A program made the position numbers and the translations under genes. Below, in pieces: positions 1 to 5,917 of a stretch of 7,436 bases of DNA. The notes beneath the pieces were generated by a model. The model searched no databases, had not been told where the DNA came from, and saw nothing but the letters and a program-made list of their open reading frames with translations. Position 1 is the first letter of the stretch. Every line of letters starts with the position of its first letter. The DNA comes from an uncultured Collinsella sp. (GTDB taxonomy: Bacteria > Actinomycetota > Coriobacteriia > Coriobacteriales > Coriobacteriaceae): assembly GCA_900545835.1 (NCBI GenBank), contig URBB01000098.1, forward strand, positions 1-7,436. Reading direction: 5' to 3'.

Positions 1-429
1 GCACAGATCCGCGCGACCCTGCCCGACGCGCACCTGCTGCTGATTCCCCGCACGCTCGAGAACCTCGTTAAGAACGGCCGCGCGCCCAAGCTCGCCGGCC
101 AGCTCACGCAGATGCTCAACATTCGCCTGGCCGTTTCGCCGGAGTGGCAGTCGGGCGAGATCAAGGCCATCAAGAAGGGCCGCGGCGCCAAGCGCATCGT
201 CGCCAACACCATGGCAGACTGCCTCGCGTTTTTGGCCGAGCATCCGGGCTCCAGCGTGCGCGTGCTCACGACCGGTGCCGCCGAGGAGCAGGAGCTTGTC
301 GACGAGGCACTCGCAGGCCAGGACTACGTAGACGCCGGCACCGGCCCCATCGGCTGCACCATCGCCACCCATGTAGGCGTCGACGCCATCGCCATCAGCT
401 ACTGCCCCCGCTACCAGCCAACTCGCTAG
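1..429 (+). CDS. DegV family fatty-acid-binding protein, 3' part
   Basis: The reading frame is open from the first base and ends with TAG at 427-429, giving 142 residues; the start lies outside the window. DegV proteins are about 280 residues long and bind a fatty acid between two domains; several act as the fatty-acid-binding subunit that feeds acyl chains to the FakA kinase. What is seen here is the typical C-terminal half: a TLENLVKNGR segment near residues 18-27, where the family has its conserved LxxLxKNGRI, then the KLAGQL helix (30-35) and LNI, and near the end a glycine-rich stretch with THVG at 123-126 that matches the family's conserved GTHxGPGA-like element. Here GPGA has become GVDA, a modest departure. 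The family call is confident; the lipid bound and the partner kinase cannot be read from this fragment. A palindromic repeat starts 14 bases after the stop codon. Confidence 0.85.
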   Translation, partial: AQIRATLPDAHLLLIPRTLENLVKNGRAPKLAGQLTQMLNIRLAVSPEWQSGEIKAIKKGRGAKRIVANTMADCLAFLAEHPGSSVRVLTTGAAEEQELVDEALAGQDYVDAGTGPIGCTIATHVGVDAIAISYCPRYQPTR

Positions 430-443
430 GGACGCCCACATCA

Positions 444-508
444 GTTATGGTGAAATGGGGACTGTTTTTGGCTTATTAGCCGCCAATCAATCCCTATTCC
501 ACCGCAAC
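444..508. repeat. Palindromic repeat A, copy 1
   Basis: The two arms (444-461 and 491-508) are imperfectly complementary over 18 positions, with two mismatches and two G-T pairs. The loop holds an inner 5-bp stem, TTGGC (468-472) with GCCAA (482-486). A second copy in the same orientation lies at 4142-4206, with 60 of 65 positions identical. It starts 14 bases after the DegV-family stop. It is a REP- or MITE-like element by shape. A role as a 3'-end hairpin or terminator is possible, but no clean T-tract follows the arms. Confidence 0.8.
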
Positions 509-524
509 TTAGAAGCAGTTCGTT

Positions 525-586
525 TGGGACGGGGCTAAAAAGACTGGTATCAAACGTTTCAGACCAGTCTTTTTAGCCCCGTCCCA
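525..586. repeat. Palindromic repeat B, perfect 24-bp stem
   Basis: Left arm 525-548 and right arm 563-586 are perfectly complementary over 24 positions, separated by a 14-base loop that contains the self-complementary octamer AAACGTTT (552-559). Read on the minus strand, the hairpin begins 11 bases after the stop codon of the LOG remnant. It may therefore have been the terminator or 3' structure of the ancestral LOG gene. A mobile palindromic repeat is the alternative. No protein is encoded here. Confidence 0.85.
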
Positions 587-597
587 TTTTAGCTACT

Positions 598-726
598 CTA
601 CATCAGCCCGCTCAGGGCGATGTCGACGGCCTCGTTGAGGTCGTCAGTAATGTGTACCAGATCCGGATCGAGCGGGCTGATCATACCGGCGCTCATCACC
701 GGGCCGTTGGGCCAGTCGAACAGACC
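598..726 (-). pseudogene. Remnant of LOG gene 3' end (43 codons including stop)
   Basis: This stretch matches the last 129 bases of the intact LOG gene at 4946-5074 in the same orientation, with 121 of 129 positions identical. It encodes the last 42 residues, from GLFDW to ALSGLM, and then TAG. Similarity stops abruptly at 727, at the codon where the intact gene reads EYWQ; upstream of it there is only unrelated sequence. Seven of the eight differences are synonymous and one changes Leu to Pro in the FDW(L/P)NGP segment. The copy therefore diverged mostly while still coding. It has no start or Rossmann core and cannot make an active enzyme. It is best read as a duplicated end left by insertion of the cargo between 727 and 4945. 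Confidence 0.88.
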
Positions 727-1144
727 CCCTCGCGGTACCCACTGGACAAAAATGGCAAATATGAGTACTGCCACCAAATTAGTAGCAGCAAAATCTCGCC
801 GGAATCGATCGTTTCGATTAATTTCACGCCTTGCCAAGGCTCAAAATGCCGTGTTTGGTGGGTTAGATATATAGAATAATGTCGAATTGGTATTCTATTC
901 TTGCCAAATGTTATGAGACTACATTAACAGCAGTACTCACATTTGACGTTATTTGACCACGGGGTCATTCGAAAACCCCTCCCCACGCCGCCAACCCGCC
1001 CCATAGCCGTCAAAAACCTTTAACAACAGCCGCCGCACGTTTTGGCACCGGCTGATTGCCACTCACGGATCGGTACCCCACTATTACCGAACCAAAATCG
1101 AAGTCGCGTATCTCATAAAGCTGAAATGACGTACCCTCATCCCA
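727..1144. other. Non-coding stretch upstream of the primase-helicase gene
   Basis: No credible gene is seen: the short open frames here have no recognisable motifs. The left part (about 750-960) is AT-richer than the flanks and contains an imperfect inverted repeat (756-945, listed separately) and a small hairpin with 8-bp arms, ATAGAATA at 871-878 and TATTCTAT at 891-898. The part from about 960 to 1144 must hold the promoter of the downstream gene, but no convincing -35/-10 pair stands out. A TTGCCA at 1056-1061 has only poor -10 partners at usual spacing. An in-frame TGA at 1127-1129 limits how far upstream the next gene can start. Confidence 0.6.
756..945. repeat. Imperfect inverted repeat, possible MITE remnant
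   Basis: Bases 756-771 are the reverse complement of 930-945 with one mismatch in 16. Both contain the core GAGTACTGC in opposite orientation. The roughly 160 bases between them hold no gene but do hold the hairpin at 871-898. This geometry could be the terminal inverted repeats of a small non-autonomous element, or a long-range hairpin. No target-site duplication was identified. Confidence 0.4.
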
Positions 1145-4100
1145 ATGAACGCTGATAAGAATGGCTTTCAAATGAGCAACGGCACGCATCAATACGCCCT
1201 TTTCGGGAGCGCCCTATTCAAATTCAATAAAACGGTCGTCCACGCTTCGGATCCGCGCAAGCAAATCGTTATCTGCAGCAGCGGTCCAGACATCCGTTAT
1301 ACAACGCTGGAAGAATGGGAGAAAGCTGGCGATTCTTTCGATAGACGGGCGCAGATCGAAGATATCGTCACCAGCGCAAGCCCAGCGCGCGACAAACTCG
1401 AGCTCTTCCGCAATCTCTTTACTGGTCGCAAAGATGTCTACGCTCATGGGTACCGCAGAAAAGACGGAGGAATTGGCTATACGCCCGCCTGCGCAAATGA
1501 GTGGAAGTCAGGCATTTGCCCCAAAGCAAGCCACCAGAGAGTCAAATGCACGGAATGCAGCAGCCGCGTCTTCCCCGAGTTGAGCGATGCCGCGATCATC
1601 GCCCATTTCAGAGGCAATGACGATAGGCTTCGAGACGTTATAGGCCAATATGTGCTCGATAAAGACAGTAACACGAAAGTCCTGGTCATCGATTTTGACG
1701 GAGCCGATTGGAAAGAAGCGACGAAAGCCATTCGACATGTCGCAAAAAGCCACGGAATCGATGTCGCAGTTGAGCGATCGAGATCGGGCGACGGCGCACA
1801 TGTCTGGTTTTTCTTCCTAGAGCTCGTCAGCGCAAAGACCGCACGAGATTTTGGAAGCAGCCTTATCACCGAAGCGGCGATACTGAACAAGACAATCACC
1901 TTCAAAGCATTTGACCGAATGCTGCCCGCGCAGTCCACCATTCCTGAGGGCGGCTTTGGAAATCTCATAGCGCTGCCTTTTCAAGGAAAAGCGCAGCGAA
2001 AAGGGAACAGCGTATTTGTTGACGAGCAATTTGAGCCCTTTCCCGATCAATGGCTTTACCTTTCGCAAATCCAGTTAATCCCGCGCGTGACGGTGCAAAA
2101 TCTGATCGAGAGCATCGAAAATAAGTCACATGGAATAGCAGCTGTTGCGGCGGCAAACACCGGTGTGCCACATTCCCAGAGACTGCGAAAGCGGCTTCCG
2201 CTCACACCGCGGGACTTCCCGTCATCGCTGTCCGTCACGCAGACCGATATGCTCTATATCCCCGAAAAATCTCTGAGTCCCGCAGCTCAAATGGAAGTCC
2301 GCAGGCTTGCAACATTTGCCAACCCAGAATTCTTCCGCGCACAATCTATGCATCAATCGGTATTCGGCAAACCGCGGTTCATAGACCTCAGCGAACTTAG
2401 AGATGGCTACGTCGCGATTCCCAGAGGCTGCAAGGTTCAACTTGAGCGGCTGCTTCAAGAAGCCGGCGTTTCTGCCCACTATTCAGACAAACGCAAGTCG
2501 AGCCATCCAATTGCGATGGCATTTAAAGGGACTCTTCGCCCTGAACAGCAAATTGTCGCTGAACAGATGCTCAGCTATGAAGACGGGATCATGTCCGCAC
2601 CGACGGGGTTCGGCAAAACCGTCATCGGAGCTTATCTTATTGCTGCCATTGGTCTCCCAACGCTCGTCATCGTTCCTAAAACTGCGCTCATTGCCCAATG
2701 GAAATCCCAACTCGAACGGTTTCTCGACATCACGGACAACAGAGAGCCCGTCCGAACCCCAAAGGGACGAATCAGCAAAAGACAGCCTCCGCTCATTGGG
2801 CAAATCGGAGGAGGCAAGACCGCCATAAGCCGTCTCATCGACATTGCTTCATTCCAGTCGCTATCCGGCAAGGATCCCCAAACCGGCGAGTCATTAGCCA
2901 AGGAGTTCGTTCGCGATTACAGTCTCATCATCTGTGACGAATGCCACCATGCGGCCGCGCCACAGCTTGAGCTTGTCCTCAAGTCCGCTCCTGCCAAATA
3001 TGTATATGGCCTTTCCGCAACGCCCGAGCGTTCGGACGGACTCACGCGGGCACTCTCGATGCTCTGCGGCCCGGTTCGCTATGTCGTCGATCCAAAAACG
3101 CAAGCAATCCAGCAGGGGATTCAGCGCATTGTTAGACCGCGTTTCACCGGAATTCGATTACCCACCTACGAACCAGGAGCATCCTTTAACCAAATTCTCG
3201 ATCTCCTGTGTGTACACGCCGCGAGAAACGAAGCAATTATCGAGAACGCCCTCGAGGCCGCATCAAACGGCCGGCATCCGCTTGTGCTATCTAAAAGAAA
3301 AAAGCATGCCGAAGAGCTATGCAGGCTACTTCAAAGCCGTGGACACGAACCCATACTCTTAACCGGAGAAATCGACGCCAAAGAAAGAAAAGCAATACTG
3401 AAGAGTCTTCCCAGCTTTGAGCATGAGCATCGAATCATCGTCGCAACTGAAAGTCTTCTGGGCGAGGGCTTCGACCTGTCTTACCTTGACACTTTGCTCA
3501 TTGCCACTCCAATATCTTGGGACGGCAGCATAACGCAGCAGGCAGGTAGGCTACACAGAAGCCACGAGGGCAAACAGCGGGTTGAGATATTCGACTATGT
3601 TGACCTGTCGATACCCATGTTCGCGCGCATGTACCAAAAGAGGCTCAAGACCTACGCCAAGCTGGGGTATGAAGTCTTTGCGGCAAACGACAACAGACAG
3701 GACGATCGAAACATCCTCGTTAGGTCGGCAAGAGCCGTGGAGGCTTTAGTGAATGACATCGAGAACGCATCGAAAAGCATTTTTATTGCCGCACCCTACG
3801 CGTCCGCCGCATGCCTTGAAAAGCTCGCCGCTGCACTCGCGGATGCCGCTACCCGTGGAATTGCCCTTGAGATTTCTATTGCTTCAACTCCACGTGATGA
3901 CGTGAAAGCGATTTTTGCCGAGATGAACGTCAACTATCTCATCAAAGCCGAAGGACGCCTGTGCGCATCAGTGATTGACGAGGAAACTGTCTGGTACGGA
4001 GCTATTCCGTTGCTGGCTTTCCCAAAGAAAGAAGACTGCAGCATTCGTTTCAAAAGCAGCGAAGTCGCAGCCGAGCTTTTGAGCGAAATTCAGCGAAAAG

Positions 4101-4156
4101 TGGAACCGGAGGCCGCGGCGACGAACGGGGTACCCCCAGCAGTTGCGGTGAAATAG
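1145..4156 (+). CDS. TOTE-type primase / SF2 DEAD helicase / degenerate PLD fusion protein
   Basis: This is a 1003-residue multidomain protein. Residues 85-313 match the archaeo-eukaryotic primase domain known from TOTE conflict systems: a likely zinc site C116, C125, C135, C138, then DFD (D183, D185), GAH with H219 and a third acidic D257, which fits the DxD / xH / D primase active site. Residues 455-850 are an SF2 helicase with Walker A APTGFGKT (485-492), DECHH (598-602), SAT (624-626) and motif VI QQAGRLHR (798-805). Residues 860-985 resemble a phospholipase-D-like module with VWYGAI, but the HxK residues read C940 and S942. A role in conflict with mobile DNA or defence is inferred from the family; the activity on nucleic acid is not known. 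ATG 1145 has no clear ribosome binding site, and ATG 1172 (residue 10) is an alternative. GC is lower than in the flanks: 50% at 1681-1740 against 70% at 6541-6600. The stop codon lies inside a palindromic repeat. Confidence 0.88.
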   Translation: MNADKNGFQMSNGTHQYALFGSALFKFNKTVVHASDPRKQIVICSSGPDIRYTTLEEWEKAGDSFDRRAQIEDIVTSASPARDKLELFRNLFTGRKDVYAHGYRRKDGGIGYTPACANEWKSGICPKASHQRVKCTECSSRVFPELSDAAIIAHFRGNDDRLRDVIGQYVLDKDSNTKVLVIDFDGADWKEATKAIRHVAKSHGIDVAVERSRSGDGAHVWFFFLELVSAKTARDFGSSLITEAAILNKTITFKAFDRMLPAQSTIPEGGFGNLIALPFQGKAQRKGNSVFVDEQFEPFPDQWLYLSQIQLIPRVTVQNLIESIENKSHGIAAVAAANTGVPHSQRLRKRLPLTPRDFPSSLSVTQTDMLYIPEKSLSPAAQMEVRRLATFANPEFFRAQSMHQSVFGKPRFIDLSELRDGYVAIPRGCKVQLERLLQEAGVSAHYSDKRKSSHPIAMAFKGTLRPEQQIVAEQMLSYEDGIMSAPTGFGKTVIGAYLIAAIGLPTLVIVPKTALIAQWKSQLERFLDITDNREPVRTPKGRISKRQPPLIGQIGGGKTAISRLIDIASFQSLSGKDPQTGESLAKEFVRDYSLIICDECHHAAAPQLELVLKSAPAKYVYGLSATPERSDGLTRALSMLCGPVRYVVDPKTQAIQQGIQRIVRPRFTGIRLPTYEPGASFNQILDLLCVHAARNEAIIENALEAASNGRHPLVLSKRKKHAEELCRLLQSRGHEPILLTGEIDAKERKAILKSLPSFEHEHRIIVATESLLGEGFDLSYLDTLLIATPISWDGSITQQAGRLHRSHEGKQRVEIFDYVDLSIPMFARMYQKRLKTYAKLGYEVFAANDNRQDDRNILVRSARAVEALVNDIENASKSIFIAAPYASAACLEKLAAALADAATRGIALEISIASTPRDDVKAIFAEMNVNYLIKAEGRLCASVIDEETVWYGAIPLLAFPKKEDCSIRFKSSEVAAELLSEIQRKVEPEAAATNGVPPAVAVK

Positions 4157-4206
4157 GGACTGTTTTTGACTTATTAGCCGTCAATCAATCCCTATTCCAC
4201 CGCAAC
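4142..4206. repeat. Palindromic repeat A, copy 2
   Basis: Arms 4142-4159 and 4189-4206 pair at 17 of 18 positions around a 29-base loop, which has an inner stem TTGAC (4166-4170) with GTCAA (4180-4184). It is a direct repeat of 444-508. The left arm supplies the last codons and TAG (4154-4156) of the primase-helicase gene. The element fills most of the 64 bases between that gene and the convergent toxin gene, so it could serve as a hairpin at both 3' ends. No strong T-tract is present. Confidence 0.85.
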
Positions 4207-4220
4207 TTGGAAATCGGCGA

Positions 4221-4529
4221 TCAGCCCAGCGGACCCTGAAACAGCTCCTGATGAGCGCCCATTCTCACCAGCCTAATCACTGGGTTAGTCTTATGGGGAA
4301 GATAAAGAACGCCCACATCGACCAAGCCGTCGGATAGATGAAAATCGATGTGGCCGTTGTAATTGCCGCCCGGGTTTGAAAGCTCATGGGCGCCATATTC
4401 CGCGGGAAGCGAGCCGCGAGCTGCAAGCTCTGCGACTGCCGCCTTAAACTCGGTTTTTAGCTGCGGATGGATGCGCATCGTCCGTTTGTAATCCGCCTTA
4501 AACTGAGCCTCGACTTTAATCTCAAACAT
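4221..4529 (-). CDS. YafQ/RelE-family toxin of a type II toxin-antitoxin system
   Basis: This 102-residue protein belongs to the RelE superfamily, closest in style to YafQ, a ribosome-dependent mRNA endonuclease kept inactive by its DinJ partner. Seen in the sequence: FKADYKR at 10-16, the usual N-terminal helix; LPAEYGAHEL at 41-50 with H48; H64 and D67 in the middle strand; and the family's C-terminal signature RMGAHQELF at 89-97 with H93. H48, H64, D67 and H93 fall near the histidine and aspartate catalytic positions described for E. coli YafQ. G68 stands where that protein has Trp, and the H-to-D spacing is one shorter, so catalytic equivalence is not certain. The start ATG lies 2 bases after the antitoxin stop codon, with GAGGA (4536-4540, minus strand) as a ribosome binding site inside the antitoxin's end. 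The two genes are thus one translationally linked operon. Confidence 0.88.
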   Translation of the reverse strand: MFEIKVEAQFKADYKRTMRIHPQLKTEFKAAVAELAARGSLPAEYGAHELSNPGGNYNGHIDFHLSDGLVDVGVLYLPHKTNPVIRLVRMGAHQELFQGPLG

Positions 4530-4531
4530 CG

Positions 4532-4831
4532 CTAGTCCTCATCGAGGAACGATATAAGCTCATCAGCGTTGTTGAATGACGGGCTATCGTCCGGCAAAAT
4601 CCCCAACTCATGAGCCTCGGCGATCACCATGGCACGCCTCGTCGCCTCGTTGGGCACCTCCGCCCTTCCTACAATCTCAAAAGGAATCTTTCGCTGATTT
4701 ACCAGCTGCCGAACGGCAAGATTGAGATAGGAATTGAGGCTGAGGCCGACCGAATCCAAGAACTCAGTCGCCTGCTCCTTGAGCCCCTCTTCGATGCGAA
4801 CCGTCGTAGGCTTAACCGTTGCAGTAGACAT
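4532..4831 (-). CDS. RelB/DinJ-family antitoxin
   Basis: This 99-residue protein has an N-terminal ribbon-helix-helix DNA-binding segment (TTVRIEEGLKEQATEFLDSVG then LSLNSYLNLAVRQLV), typical of DinJ/RelB antitoxins, followed by IPFEI, the usual link to the toxin-binding C-terminal part. Such proteins neutralise the toxin by wrapping it and repress their own operon. The ATG at 4829-4831 is chosen because GGAGG (4838-4842, minus strand) sits 6 bases upstream. An in-frame TTG two codons earlier would touch that site and is less likely. The toxin gene follows after 2 bases. The acidic C-terminus (FLDED) is common in this family. The pair lies between the primase-helicase gene and the intact LOG gene, inside the region bounded by the two LOG 3' copies. 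Confidence 0.9.
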   Translation of the reverse strand: MSTATVKPTTVRIEEGLKEQATEFLDSVGLSLNSYLNLAVRQLVNQRKIPFEIVGRAEVPNEATRRAMVIAEAHELGILPDDSPSFNNADELISFLDED

Positions 4832-4862
4832 ACGCAACCTCCTCGCCCTCGTCTTTTACATC

Positions 4863-4891
4863 AGTATACCCAATATAAATGTCAACCTGAC
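4863..4891 (-). promoter_or_regulatory. Possible antitoxin promoter/operator
   Basis: Upstream of the antitoxin, the minus strand has TTGACA (4880-4885) and TATACT (4863-4868). They are only 11 bases apart, so they do not form a normal sigma-70 pair. A short palindrome GTCA-N3-TGAC covers 4881-4891 and could be a half-operator for the ribbon-helix-helix antitoxin. The spacer to the LOG stop is 114 bases with no obvious terminator, so read-through from LOG is also possible. Confidence 0.35.
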
Positions 4892-4945
4892 GTTAGATAG
4901 CATCAGATTGCCATGCATATTCATATCGCTGTGGGCACGATTGCT

Positions 4946-5074
4946 CTACATCAACCCGCTGAGCGCAATGTCGACGGCCTCGTTGAGGTCGTCGGTGATG
5001 TGTACCAGATCCGGATCGAGCGGGCTGATCATACCGGCGCTCATCACCGGGCCGTTGAGCCAGTCGAACAGGCC
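4946..5074. repeat. Direct repeat: LOG 3' end, right copy
   Basis: This is the partner of the remnant at 598-726, in the same orientation and 4348 bases away. The two copies differ at 8 of 129 positions. Together they bracket the primase-helicase and toxin-antitoxin genes, in the way that target-gene 3' ends bracket integrated islands, although 129 bp is long for an attachment core. Confidence 0.85.
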
Positions 5075-5704
5075 CTGCCAGTACTCGCTGCCCACCAGCA
5101 CGAGCGGCATGCGCTTGACCTTGTGCGTCTGCACCAGCGTGAGCACCTCGAACATCTCGTCGAGCGTGCCAAAGCCGCCGGGAAACACGATGGCGCCCGA
5201 GCTGTACTTAACGAACATGGTTTTGCGCACAAAGAAGTAGCGGAAGTCCATGCCGAGGTTCACGTATTTATTGAGCCCCTGCTCGTGCGGCAATTCAATG
5301 CCTAGGCCAACTGACTTGCCGTTGACACTCGCCGCTCCCCTGTTGGCCGCTTCCATGATGCCGGGGCCGCCACCGGTGATAACCGCCACGCCGCGCTGGG
5401 CAATCTTACGGCCGACCGTGCGCGCCGCCTTGTAGAGTGAATCGGTCTTGGGCGTACGGGCACTACCGAAGATGGTCACCGCAGGCCCTAACTCGGCAAG
5501 TGCGCCAAAGCCATCGACAAACTCTGCCTGAATGCGCAGCACGCGCCAGGGGTCGGCGTGCAGCCAGTCAGTCGACTCCTCGGGCGCCAGCAGGTTGGCG
5601 TAGGTGTTGTCCTTAGGAATCATGGGGCCGCGCATGACCACGGGGCCGCGGCGGTACGTCTCGTCGTAGGCAGGCTCGCCCTCGACGTTCTCATTCTTAA
5701 TCAT
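4946..5704 (-). CDS. LOG family Rossmann protein (probable nucleoside-5'-monophosphate phosphoribohydrolase)
   Basis: This 252-residue protein belongs to the LOG / TIGR00730 family, named for plant cytokinin-activating enzymes that cleave the base from cytokinin riboside 5'-monophosphates. Bacterial members often act on AMP or have unknown substrates. The two defining motifs are present: GGGPGIME at 111-118 and PGGFGTLDE at 175-183, with R160/K161 between them. An N-terminal extension of about 70 residues precedes the Rossmann core that starts near AVTIFGSAR (75-83). The start ATG at 5702-5704 is preceded by AGGAGT (5709-5714, minus strand); a longer frame would begin 24 residues earlier inside the terminator and has no such site. 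The last 43 codons are duplicated at 598-726. Substrate is not known; family assignment is firm. Confidence 0.9.
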   Translation of the reverse strand: MIKNENVEGEPAYDETYRRGPVVMRGPMIPKDNTYANLLAPEESTDWLHADPWRVLRIQAEFVDGFGALAELGPAVTIFGSARTPKTDSLYKAARTVGRKIAQRGVAVITGGGPGIMEAANRGAASVNGKSVGLGIELPHEQGLNKYVNLGMDFRYFFVRKTMFVKYSSGAIVFPGGFGTLDEMFEVLTLVQTHKVKRMPLVLVGSEYWQGLFDWLNGPVMSAGMISPLDPDLVHITDDLNEAVDIALSGLM

Positions 5705-5720
5705 GGGTACTCCTATCGAG

Positions 5721-5768
5721 AAAAAGAAAAACGGGCGGGGTCGACGCCATGCGTCAAACACCCGCCCG
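5721..5768 (-). terminator. Intrinsic terminator downstream of tgt, abutting LOG
   Basis: On the minus strand CGGGCGGG (5768-5761) pairs with CCCGCCCG (5739-5732), with an inner 5-bp stem (5755-5751 with 5747-5743). The hairpin is followed by a T-rich run over 5731-5721. This is a textbook rho-independent terminator. It ends only a few bases before the LOG ribosome binding site at 5709-5714. Confidence 0.88.
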
Positions 5769-5917
5769 AACATCAACTATTCGGTATGGTACCCACGATG
5801 CATCAAGTGCTTGCAAGGCATCGGTCAGCGGTCGTGCAACCGATGCCAGCGAAGGCGATGCCCGGCTGGCGCTCGACCATTGCCGTTGCCCACGCTCTGC
5901 AAGCGTGTCTGTCGCCC
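5769..5917 (-). other. Structured spacer between tgt and LOG
   Basis: These 149 bases have no coding signature but can form three hairpins: CACGCT/AGCGTG with a 5-base loop (5891-5907), GCCAGC/GCTGGC (5845-5870) and GCATCGGT/ACCGATGC (5818-5846). The last two share two bases, so they may compete. Since the terminator follows directly, this could be a leader that controls read-through into LOG, or only the 3' end of the tgt transcript. No known riboswitch class was recognised. Confidence 0.4.

Noticed and set aside
444..586. CRISPR array or tRNA-like structure in the repeat-rich spacer
   Set aside because: The repeats are single palindromes of different sequence without regular spacers, and no tRNA arms are recognisable.
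2798..2821. A second P-loop-like motif GQIGGGKT (residues 552-559) in the helicase
   Set aside because: Helicases of this family have a conserved IGQIGGGK stretch at this place after motif Ia. The real Walker A is APTGFGKT at residues 485-492.
734..4135. GGTACCC at 734-740 and 4129-4135 as a target-site duplication around the cargo gene
   Set aside because: The heptamer also occurs elsewhere in the window (for example near 1072 and 5788), and the flanks show no other sign of transposon ends.
4832..4837. TTG start two codons upstream of the antitoxin ATG
   Set aside because: It directly touches the GGAGG site, leaving no spacer, while the ATG at 4829-4831 has 6 bases.
5769..5800. T-box-like GGGTACC on the minus strand before the LOG terminator
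   Set aside because: It does not match the longer T-box antiterminator consensus, no specifier stem was found, and a LOG gene is not a usual T-box target.
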